A stretch of 13,817 nt of DNA, taken from the NCBI GenBank assembly GCA_964352225.1, contig CAYGRM010000168.1:1-13817 (forward strand), in the 5' to 3' direction. The notes beneath the pieces are model-generated. The model was not told where the DNA came from. It saw nothing but the letters and a program-made list of their open reading frames with translations, and did not search any database. Below are positions 7,878-13,817 of this stretch, one piece after another. The translations under genes and the position numbers were made by a program. The stretch is from CAJQQY01 sp964352225. GTDB taxonomy: Bacteria; Bacteroidota; Bacteroidia; Chitinophagales; Saprospiraceae. How positions within the stretch are numbered: position 1 is the first letter of the stretch; every line of letters starts with the position of its first letter.

Positions 7878-8999
7878 TTAGATATTTGAGAATCTACCCC
7901 AAGCAGCTTCTGCTAAATCATCAGTCAATTTTTCGATATAATAACTTCCCGCTGCCGGATCTTGGACTTTATCAAGGTAACCCTCCAATTGCATTAAATG
8001 TTGAATATTAAGTCCAATTCGTTGTGCATTTAATGAGCCGGTTTGGTTTTTAAAACTATCGGATGGGTAAATATATAATCGTTTAGTGCCACCAATTACT
8101 GCTGACATGGCTTGAGTAGTGGCTTTTATTTTATTGTAATTTTCGTCTTCAGTTTGGGTAGCCGTAGTCAAATGTGTTTCAATAATAATGTCAGACTTTA
8201 AAGTTCCTCTCCAACTTTTTATCAATAAATTCCAAAGGATTTTTAAGGCTCTTATTTTAGCAATATTTAAAAAATAGGAATCATCAAGCTGAATAGAAAA
8301 TTGAAGATTAGAAATTAAAACTTTTAAATCTAGGTCTTTTTCATTCCATTTTTCTAGATAAGCATTTGCTTTCGAGATGGTTTGTACTAGCTCTTCGATC
8401 ACATTATTTTGACCTTGATAAAATTCGCGTGCGTTTATTGTTATAAAACTTGCAAGTGGTAGTTGATTGGAAAAATCTTGGACTGCTTGATAGTCAGCAG
8501 GAGGAATCGTTGTGCTATCTTTAAATTGAAAAGAGGCAGCTACTTTTTTCAGGTTTAGATTTTTATCATTTAAAATAGAAATAAAATTTTGTACGACACC
8601 TTTCCATGATTTTTGAGATAAAATAAAGTGAGTCGAAATCCATTCAAGTTCTATTCCATTCAATAAAGTGTGAAATTCTTTTTTAGTAGGATTTTTTAAA
8701 AATTCAAAGCACAAGGCATTTGATCCTTTTTCCAAAAGAAATAAGGCTTCCTGATTAGCTGTTTTGACATTTTTTGCAATTATACGAACGCCTTTTTCCC
8801 AATCATTAGATTCTTTGGTGGATAAAAGTGGCTTATTTAACTCTTTCAAATCATCTTGATGAGCAAAAGGGGAAACAGATAATTCCTCATTAATTTTCCA
8901 ATTCAAACTCTCAAGAGGTTTCCCTTTTAAATCCTTTTCGACTTTTGCTAGCCAGTCCTTTTTGGTTGATTTTTTAAAATCCTTATATAGTGATTTCAT
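7878..8999 (-). CDS. mutA: Methylmalonyl-CoA mutase small subunit, C-terminally truncated
   Basis: Non-catalytic partner of MutB in the heterodimeric mutase. The ATG at 8997-8999 gives 373 residues; a TTG five codons upstream is less likely. Family features are the N-terminal SLYKDFKKSTKKDWLAKVEK and DLKGKPLESLNW, then SVSPFAH, the TIM-barrel phrase QAMSAVIGGTKRLYIYP, and DPAAGSYYIEKLTDDLAEAAW near the end. In related short MutA proteins about 70 further residues follow the AW motif; here the frame ends four residues later in GRFSNI and a TAA. The inserted cassette begins 21 bases beyond the stop. The barrel core is nearly complete, so the protein might still fold and pair with MutB, but this is uncertain. 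First gene of the operon. Confidence 0.9.
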   Translation of the reverse strand: MKSLYKDFKKSTKKDWLAKVEKDLKGKPLESLNWKINEELSVSPFAHQDDLKELNKPLLSTKESNDWEKGVRIIAKNVKTANQEALFLLEKGSNALCFEFLKNPTKKEFHTLLNGIELEWISTHFILSQKSWKGVVQNFISILNDKNLNLKKVAASFQFKDSTTIPPADYQAVQDFSNQLPLASFITINAREFYQGQNNVIEELVQTISKANAYLEKWNEKDLDLKVLISNLQFSIQLDDSYFLNIAKIRALKILWNLLIKSWRGTLKSDIIIETHLTTATQTEDENYNKIKATTQAMSAVIGGTKRLYIYPSDSFKNQTGSLNAQRIGLNIQHLMQLEGYLDKVQDPAAGSYYIEKLTDDLAEAAWGRFSNI

Positions 9000-9025
9000 G
9001 AAGTTAATTTTCAAGATTGGTTAAG

Positions 9026-9062
9026 ATTTGCCCAAAGATATTCAAACAAAACTAAGCAACAA
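9026..9062 (-). promoter_or_regulatory. Bacteroidota-type promoter of the mutA operon
   Basis: On the minus strand TTG (9060-9062), 19 bases, then TATCTTTG (9033-9040) matches the Bacteroidota sigma-ABfr consensus TTG-N19-TANNTTTG exactly. The expected start of transcription near 9026 leaves a leader of about 27 bases before the mutA ATG. This is a pattern match only. Confidence 0.6.
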
Positions 9063-9118
9063 AACCTGTTTTCCTTTTTCTAAAAAAAACAGAACAGGAT
9101 TCTTTTATGGATAAAATG

Positions 9119-9151
9119 TTGGGAAATGACTAGGATTTAGATAATTTCCCA
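9119..9151 (+). promoter_or_regulatory. Possible promoter and operator of the symporter gene
   Basis: TGGGAAAT (9120-9127) and ATTTCCCA (9144-9151) form a perfect 8-bp inverted repeat with a 16-base spacer. A weak promoter overlaps it: TTG at 9119-9121 and TAATTTCC at 9142-9149, spacing 20, with the last two bases off the TANNTTTG consensus. The repeat could be a regulator site or simply a hairpin in the leader. It lies 30 bases before the symporter start, in the divergent gap shared with mutA. Confidence 0.3.
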
Positions 9152-9180
9152 GCTAATTAAAAAAACGAAAAACATAACAA

Positions 9181-11091
9181 ATGCAATTATCTACTCTTGA
9201 CTGGTCCATCGTCGCCATTTATTTCTTTATTGTTTTGGCGGTAGGATTATATTTTTCAAAAAAATCAAGTTCGAGTTTAAATGAATTCTTCCTCTCAGGA
9301 AGAAATATGCCATGGTGGTTGCTGGGTATTTCCATGGTGGCAACGACTTTCTCCTCAGATACACCTAATCTAGTGGCAGGTCTAGTAAGAGAAAATGGAG
9401 TAGCCGGAAATTGGGGTTGGTGGGCATTTTTGGTCACCGGGATGTTGACTGTTTTTGTTTATGCGAAGTTGTGGCGACGGTCGGAAGTTCTCACGGATAT
9501 TGAATTTTATGAATTGAGATATAGTGGAAATGCTGCTGCTTTTTTAAGAGGTTTCCGAGCCTTGTATTTAGGGTTGATATTTAATGTGTTGGTGATGGGA
9601 ACAGTTTCCTTGGCAGCTATTAAGTTTGGAGAAATTGTGTTGGGGATGGAAGGTTGGAAAACGCTTTTGATAGCAGGGACGGTGACTATTGCTTATTCAA
9701 CTTTGGGAGGACTGAAAGCAGTAATTATAACTGATTTTGTTCAGTTTACATTGGCGATGATTGGTTCGATTTGGGCAGCTATTTATATAGTTAACTTGCC
9801 AGAAGTTGGAGGTTTGGATGCTTTATTGGTTCATGAAAATGTAGCATCAAAATTATCGTTGCTTCCCGATATGTCTGACCCTGCGGTTTGGGTTCCAGTA
9901 TTGATGGTTCCGTTGGCAGTTCAATGGTGGGCCTCGTATTATCCTGGGGCAGAACCTGGAGGTGGGGGATATATTGCGCAAAGAATGTTTTCTGCGAAGG
10001 ATGAAAAAAATGCGATAGGGGCGACGTTACTTTTTAATGTGGCTCATTATGCTTTGCGACCATTTCCTTGGATTTTGATTGCTTTGGCCTCTTTGGTAGT
10101 CTTTCCAGAATTGAGTGATATTTCTTCGGTTTTCCCGGCATTATCTGCGGACAAAATTGGACATGATATTTCGTATCCAGCCATGTTGACTAAGTTACCT
10201 TCGGGACTTTTGGGCTTAGTAGCGGCTAGTTTGATTGCCGCATTTATGTCTACGATGAGTACGCAAATGAATTTGGGAGCGTCTTATTTGACGAATGATT
10301 TTTATAAAAGATTTTTTAAACCAGAAGCAAGTCAGAAGGAACTGATTACCGTTGCCAAAGCTTTTACCGTTGTGAGTGCCATTCTTGGAATGGGGTTAGG
10401 TATGGTTTTGACGGATGCGACTCAGGCATTTAATATGCTGCTTTTGCTGGGGGCGGGGACAGGTGCCATTTATATTTTGAGATGGTTTTGGTGGAGAATT
10501 AATGCGATGACGGAGATTGTTGCAATGGTGGCGTCGTTGTTTATTGCAGGATATTTTTCCTTCGGACATGATGCTTTAATATTTATGATGAATGGAATCA
10601 ATCCAGAAACTATTGATGAGGTGACTAAATTAACTCCAACAGGAATAAATACGCAAGAATTATTTTTAGTAGCAAGTTGGAAAAAAATTGTTTCGGGTGC
10701 TGTTTTGACAACTATTATTTGGGTGATTGCTGCATTTATAACAGAACCTACAGATGATGAAACCCTGCGGAATTTTTATAAAAAAATAAGACCAAGTGGA
10801 AATGGCTGGGATTTAGTTATTGAAAAAGCCAAAGCAGAAGGTATAGAAATTCGAAAAGAAAAGAGTCAGTTGCCACTTGAATTATTATGTTGGGTAGTAG
10901 GCTGTGTTACGGTTTACGGAGCCTTGTTTGCGACAGGGAATTGGATTTATGGAAATGTAAATTCTGCATCGATTTTGACTGGGATTTCAATTATTGGGGC
11001 AGCATTTTTATTCCGTGCGTGGAGCAGTTTGAAGACAGATGAGATTGATCCTGATGTTGATTTGATGGATAACTTGGTCGATAAAAGATAA
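9181..11091 (+). CDS. Sodium:solute symporter family (SSS) transporter
   Basis: An inner-membrane secondary transporter that couples solute uptake to sodium entry. It has 636 residues from the ATG at 9181 and about 14-15 hydrophobic segments. Family marks are LSGRNMPWWLLGISMVATTF followed by SSDTP (residues 38-62), STLGGLKAVIITDFVQF at about 173-189 (the conserved SSS segment), and AAFMSTMSTQMNLGASYLT in the second half, where the Ser/Thr residues of the sodium site usually lie. A cytoplasmic loop and two more spans follow the core, and the acidic tail is hydrophilic. The substrate cannot be told; this branch includes sugar-type as well as unknown carriers. It is divergent from mutA, so shared control is possible but unproven. 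It has its own terminator. Confidence 0.92.
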   Translation: MQLSTLDWSIVAIYFFIVLAVGLYFSKKSSSSLNEFFLSGRNMPWWLLGISMVATTFSSDTPNLVAGLVRENGVAGNWGWWAFLVTGMLTVFVYAKLWRRSEVLTDIEFYELRYSGNAAAFLRGFRALYLGLIFNVLVMGTVSLAAIKFGEIVLGMEGWKTLLIAGTVTIAYSTLGGLKAVIITDFVQFTLAMIGSIWAAIYIVNLPEVGGLDALLVHENVASKLSLLPDMSDPAVWVPVLMVPLAVQWWASYYPGAEPGGGGYIAQRMFSAKDEKNAIGATLLFNVAHYALRPFPWILIALASLVVFPELSDISSVFPALSADKIGHDISYPAMLTKLPSGLLGLVAASLIAAFMSTMSTQMNLGASYLTNDFYKRFFKPEASQKELITVAKAFTVVSAILGMGLGMVLTDATQAFNMLLLLGAGTGAIYILRWFWWRINAMTEIVAMVASLFIAGYFSFGHDALIFMMNGINPETIDEVTKLTPTGINTQELFLVASWKKIVSGAVLTTIIWVIAAFITEPTDDETLRNFYKKIRPSGNGWDLVIEKAKAEGIEIRKEKSQLPLELLCWVVGCVTVYGALFATGNWIYGNVNSASILTGISIIGAAFLFRAWSSLKTDEIDPDVDLMDNLVDKR

Positions 11092-11115
11092 CAAAAAGTA
11101 GTTTTATTTAAATTT

Positions 11116-11160
11116 TAATTGAGTGTGAGGACGATCACATCAATTAGAAATATTTTTTTT
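11116..11160 (+). terminator. Rho-independent terminator after the symporter gene
   Basis: A stem of TAATTGA-(bulged G)-TGTGA (11116-11128) with TCACA-TCAATTA (11135-11146), loop of six bases, then GAAA and a run of T to 11160. It starts 25 bases after the symporter stop codon and separates the transporter from the DUF2490-like gene. Confidence 0.7.
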
Positions 11161-11218
11161 TAGTTTCGCAATTCTGATTTTTTTTAGGGAAAATATTTTG
11201 AATATACTACTTAGAAAT

Positions 11219-11863
11219 ATGAATAGAATTGCCTGTACTTTGTTTTTGTTTTTTTTAGTAAATGTCCAACAAATTACAGCCCAACTAGATTGGGTTTCGT
11301 GGTCATCAGTTCAATTAAATTATAGCGTAGGAGATAAGTTTACTTTTAAATTAAAACCTATTTGGAGGCAAAAAAATGACTTATCAGACTATGATAATAC
11401 TTCCCTTGATGTCATTTTGTCTTTCAAAATAAATAATACTTGGTCACTCGAGTTTAATAATCGTCATTGGTTTTTTCCAAAGAGTGGCGATGATCGGGAG
11501 TTTTGGTTTTTTGACTTGAATCATAAAATTCCCTTGTCTTCCAAATTTACTTTTTCCAATAAACTAAGGTATCATCTTGGGGTAGATTGGAATAGAGAGG
11601 ATACTGATTTTTTGAGGTGGCTATCAAAAATAACCTACACTACTGGAAAAAGAATTAGTCCATTTATAGGCAATGATATTTTCTATCGATTTCCAGCGGA
11701 CAATGTTTTTGCTAGGATGAGATATAAAGTTGGTGCAGTTGCAACGATTTCAAAAAAGTCAAAATTAACTTTAGAAATATGGAGACAAATTAGTCTGACA
11801 GATGAATTTTCTGAGCCTGAAGCGAACTTTGTGGTAGTAAATTATAGTTATAATTTGAATTAA
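11219..11863 (+). CDS. DUF2490-like outer-membrane beta-barrel protein
   Basis: A probable outer-membrane protein of unknown role. From the ATG at 11219-11221 (214 residues) it starts with a clean signal peptide, MNRIACTLFLFFLVNVQQ, cleaved after ITAQ. The in-frame TTG at 11198 would add seven residues in front and spoil the short n-region. The mature part consists of alternating polar/aromatic stretches typical of beta strands (LDWVSWSSVQLNYSV, FKLKPIWRQ, WSLEFNNRHWFF, LRYHLGV) and ends in an aromatic last strand, VVNYSYNLN. The pattern of RW..F.NKLRYHLG and R.RY is what I know from DUF2490 proteins. The stop codon overlaps that of the opposite gene by four bases. AGGG at 11186-11189 is the only ribosome-site candidate. 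Confidence 0.75.
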   Translation: MNRIACTLFLFFLVNVQQITAQLDWVSWSSVQLNYSVGDKFTFKLKPIWRQKNDLSDYDNTSLDVILSFKINNTWSLEFNNRHWFFPKSGDDREFWFFDLNHKIPLSSKFTFSNKLRYHLGVDWNREDTDFLRWLSKITYTTGKRISPFIGNDIFYRFPADNVFARMRYKVGAVATISKKSKLTLEIWRQISLTDEFSEPEANFVVVNYSYNLN

Positions 11864-12411
11864 TTATTTCCTACGTTTACCTCAATGCTTTTCCAAAAAT
11901 TGTTAATTAGCGGTTGATGTTTCTTTTTAGCATCTTTCATTCCGGTAATGATAAATTCATAGTGCCTTTCTCCAATTTCCATTACTCGATATTCTAAGTA
12001 TGCTTCTTTTGTTTTGGTGGCTTTGCAAGTAAACATCTGAGCGGTATATTTAATTTTTTTTAGAGTACCAGATTCTTTTTTAGAAATGTCATACCCTTTA
12101 TATTGATCCTTGATGCCTTTAAACTTCAGGTCAAAAGCAAATTCTTCTATATTCAAAGTTTTTCCCATTGGACTTTTTTTGGAAGAAGAAAGCATCTTTT
12201 CCATATTGTCATCAATCGAGATGTGTAAACTATTTTCATAGCTTAATTTTGCTAGGACGTCGATATTATTGTTCTGACTTTTCATTCCATCGGGAACTGT
12301 TACCGAGAAGGTCGGAAGCTTTATTTTTTCACTTTGAGCATGAGCAATATTTCCATATGAAATTAGTAGGATGAAAATGATGGATATATTTAGAATTGAA
12401 TTGTTTCTCAT
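11860..12411 (-). CDS. Secreted hypothetical protein, 183 residues
   Basis: Not recognised. From the ATG at 12409-12411 it has a signal peptide (MRNNSILNISIIFILLISYG, cleaved after AHAQ) without a lipobox cysteine, so export to the periplasm or beyond is expected. The mature 157 residues are lysine-rich and mixed alpha/beta, with FSVTVPDGMK near the start and repeated short strands (YLEYRVMEIGERHYEFIITG) near the end. The arrangement recalls small periplasmic beta-sheet proteins of the PsbP/DUF1795 kind, but this is only a resemblance. It starts 10 bases after the stop of the DUF1566 gene, so the two are probably co-transcribed. No terminator fits at its end, where it overlaps the convergent gene by four bases. 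Confidence 0.8.
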   Translation of the reverse strand: MRNNSILNISIIFILLISYGNIAHAQSEKIKLPTFSVTVPDGMKSQNNNIDVLAKLSYENSLHISIDDNMEKMLSSSKKSPMGKTLNIEEFAFDLKFKGIKDQYKGYDISKKESGTLKKIKYTAQMFTCKATKTKEAYLEYRVMEIGERHYEFIITGMKDAKKKHQPLINNFWKSIEVNVGNN

Positions 12412-12421
12412 CAATATGATT

Positions 12422-13201
12422 TTAAAATTTTCGAATGGCTCTTACTTTAGCTTTGTTTCCTTTAATAAAGGAGTAAGACTTACCATTGAAGAAACTTTTA
12501 TAATAAACATCTCTGCTATTAAACTCTGTTGAACTCCAATAGTATTCTTTGGCAAGCCTTTGGGCGACGGGTAGAGTAAGATTGAATTCATAAAGCTTGT
12601 CTAGCTCTTCTTGACTGGGCAAATACCAATCATCAAATCCATCAAATTCAAAATTAGCACAAAGTTGAGCAGGGTGGGTTTTTTCTGGAAATTTTTTCAC
12701 AAGTCTCTCCGTATTTTTTGCTCCACCATAAATTCCTGGATCAAATGCAAGTGCTTTTCCTTTGGTTTCTCCAAACCAGTCAATGGTCTTACTACTTTGA
12801 TCTCCAGGAGCCATAATTAATCCATGTAATTTAGTTTCATCAACATAAAAGATTCTTCCGCCTTCGAAAATATTACCTAAGGTGATTTTCTTTTTTCTTG
12901 CCTCATCCGCTATTTTCTTTTGTTCTAATTCAATTTCTTTTGCTTTTGCGATGGAGTCTTGACGTACTTTTTCTTTTTTATCTTTAGCAATTTGCGCATT
13001 TTCTTGTTTTTTGATCTCAGCATTTTTGCTTACTTGCTGCATTCCAAAATATCCAATCAAAGCAAGTAAAATTACACCAAGGATTCCTCCGATTAGTTTG
13101 GTATTTCCTCCTCCCTGTGTGGTTGGAGAAACTGGAGAAGGGGTTGATATTTTTTTTATTTCTTTGGTTTTGTTTTCTCCGTCATCGTCTAAATCTTGAT
13201 T
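12422..13201 (-). CDS. DUF1566 (Lcl-like) protein with membrane anchor, C-terminal part of a gene broken at the gap
   Basis: The frame is open from a TAG at 13202-13204 to the stop at 12422-12424 (259 codons). Only TTG at 13058-13060 could start it, inside the membrane span, so the true start lies upstream beyond the gap. Order: acidic/lysine stretch, proline/serine linker (STPSPVSPTTQGGG), one membrane span (LIGGILGVILLALIGYFGM), a charged helix of about 45 residues likely to form a coiled coil, then a DUF1566 domain. The latter shows GGRIFYVDE, GFDDWYLPSQEELDKLYE, YYWSSTE and VRAIRKF at the C-terminus. DUF1566 has a C-type-lectin/sulfatase-activator-like fold and usually sits outside the cell. 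I infer that it continues the EAD protein at 13300-13617, because both ends of the gap are proline-rich linkers. Confidence 0.8.
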   Translation of the reverse strand, partial: NQDLDDDGENKTKEIKKISTPSPVSPTTQGGGNTKLIGGILGVILLALIGYFGMQQVSKNAEIKKQENAQIAKDKKEKVRQDSIAKAKEIELEQKKIADEARKKKITLGNIFEGGRIFYVDETKLHGLIMAPGDQSSKTIDWFGETKGKALAFDPGIYGGAKNTERLVKKFPEKTHPAQLCANFEFDGFDDWYLPSQEELDKLYEFNLTLPVAQRLAKEYYWSSTEFNSRDVYYKSFFNGKSYSFIKGNKAKVRAIRKF

Positions 13202-13298
13202 CTAGGAGCATATATAGAGAAATAAAAGTTTCTTATTCTCTGCTGACAAAAAAACCTTTAACTTATATATCTCTCTTTCTCTTATTTCNNNNNNNNNN
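13202..13298. other. Scaffold gap (ten N) and adjoining low-complexity sequence
   Basis: Ten N at 13289-13298 are a placeholder, so true length and frame across the gap are unknown. The 84 bases at 13205-13288 are AT-rich with AGAGA/TCTCT runs, including an imperfect palindrome around 13218-13243. In the DUF1566 frame these 84 bases are open except for the TAG at 13202-13204, but the translation is hydrophobic and unlike the flanking linker. This looks like poor contig-end sequence or an unrelated insert rather than coding sequence. Confidence 0.7.
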
Positions 13299-13299
13299 T

Positions 13300-13617
13300 G
13301 GTAGGAAGAGGAGTTGGAGTTGGTTCTGCAGGCACAGTTGGCTCTTTTACTGCAGGTGCATTTTGATGTTTTCCAATCTCATCAGCAAGTGCCAATAATT
13401 CAACATTAATTTTGTTTAGAGTTCTTTGCGCAGTATCATCGTCAAGAATACCCAAGGTTTGTTCTTCCTTTAGTTTTGAATACCTACTATTGATGAGTAT
13501 GAGTTGTTGGTCGAGTTTTGATAATTGTTCTTTGGCAAGTAATTCAAGTGCTTTGTTCGTTTTGTTTTTTCGAATTAAATCTTTGACTTGACTAACCAAT
13601 TCTTTGTAAGATTTCAT
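13300..13617 (-). CDS. EAD11-like effector-associated domain, N-terminal part of a gene broken at the gap
   Basis: From the ATG at 13615-13617, 106 residues are readable before the N run. Residues 1-82 are helical with the pattern I know from effector-associated domain 11: a first helix LVSQVKDLIRKNKTNKALELL, then QQLILINSRYSKLKEEQTLG, then a closing helix NKINVELLALADEIG. Residues 83-106 are a proline/threonine linker (PAEPTPTPLPT) that runs into the gap. EAD domains are described as death-domain-like adaptors joining sensor and effector proteins of bacterial conflict systems; partners carry the same EAD. Family assignment rests on memory of the pattern. Together with 12422-13201 it would give a cytoplasmic EAD, a membrane span and an outside DUF1566 domain. 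Confidence 0.7.
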
Positions 13618-13651
13618 TTTATTGCTTTGTAGATTAATTAATTGGGGCTTA

Positions 13652-13812
13652 GAGACTGTTTTGAATTATGTCGCTAATTTTTTTATGCGTCATTTTTCAC
13701 CACATTTCGTTTTTTTCTCGGGCAATAACTAAGGCTATTCCCCTCCAAAAAAGCCTCATTTGGCAAAAAAATACACTATAAAAAATTTTAGCACACATTT
13801 CAAAACAGTCTC
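13652..13812. mobile_element. MITE with 14-bp terminal inverted repeats
   Basis: GAGACTGTTTTGAA at 13652-13665 is repeated exactly, inverted, at 13799-13812. Similarity continues inward for about 25 bases with small gaps (TATGTCGCTAATTTTTT against ATGTGTGCTAAAATTTTTT). The element is flanked on both sides by TTA (13649-13651 and 13813-13815), a 3-bp target duplication. At 161 bases it has no ORF. GAGACTGTTT-type ends and a short TNA-like duplication fit IS5-group elements, whose full copies would supply the transposase. It lies 34 bases upstream of the EAD gene and may supply or displace that gene's promoter. Confidence 0.8.
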
Positions 13813-13817
13813 TTATA

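Noticed and set aside
9061..9100. Hairpin CCTGTT / AACAGG with T-rich flank in the mutA-symporter gap
   Set aside because: Only six paired bases plus A/T pairs, and no plus-strand gene upstream needs a terminator here.
13058..13060. TTG as the start of the DUF1566 protein
   Set aside because: It lies in the middle of the membrane span, and the same frame continues upstream through a linker that matches the EAD side.
1..13817. tRNA, rRNA, CRISPR array, riboswitch (including a cobalamin riboswitch before mutA)
   Set aside because: No cloverleaf, repeat-spacer pattern or B12-box-like conserved leader was seen; the mutA leader is only about 27 bases.

Overview
The window looks like chromosomal DNA of an AT-rich member of the Bacteroidota. 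The grounds are a promoter of the Bacteroidota form (TTG-N19-TATCTTTG) in front of mutA, weak or absent Shine-Dalgarno sequences, a DUF2490-type outer-membrane barrel, an EAD/DUF1566 protein, and a split methylmalonyl-CoA mutase with a short small subunit. The family within the phylum cannot be decided from the sequence. One run of ten N (13289-13298) marks a scaffold join.

Left and centre (1-9062, all minus strand) is a propionate block. A long-chain-type acyl-CoA dehydrogenase, with its C-terminus cut by the window edge, lies downstream of a transcription unit that reads mutA - [inserted cassette] - biotin carboxylase - mutB - pccB and ends at a strong hairpin terminator (1835-1865). The carboxylase pair converts propionyl-CoA to methylmalonyl-CoA, and the B12-dependent mutase MutA/MutB converts that to succinyl-CoA. 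The biotin carrier protein and the methylmalonyl-CoA epimerase are not in the window. A 70-bp imperfect hairpin of CACAGATTT units sits between mutB and pccB.

The most unusual part of this block is 7167-7880. The small mutase subunit stops early, at FSNI, and is followed by a foreign segment. This segment carries one unknown 170-residue gene bounded by inverted GTTAGCGG / CCGCTAAC boxes and an attC-like folded hairpin. Directly after the hairpin comes a short open frame (NIETNLKKITRQKKK, stop) that ends on the base before the biotin carboxylase ATG. It looks like the surviving tail of mutA, so the insertion appears to have replaced part of its 3' end.

On the plus strand, divergent from mutA, is a sodium:solute symporter (9181-11091) with a promoter/operator-like region and a terminator, followed by a DUF2490-like outer-membrane protein (11219-11863). 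The right end (11860-13617, minus strand) holds a gene interrupted by the assembly gap. Its N-terminal part resembles effector-associated domain 11 (EAD11) and runs into a proline-rich linker. After the gap come a second proline-rich linker, one membrane span, a charged helix and a DUF1566 (Lcl-like) domain. Ten bases downstream is a small secreted protein of unknown function. Upstream of the EAD gene, at the window edge, is a 161-bp MITE with 14-bp terminal inverted repeats and a TTA target duplication.
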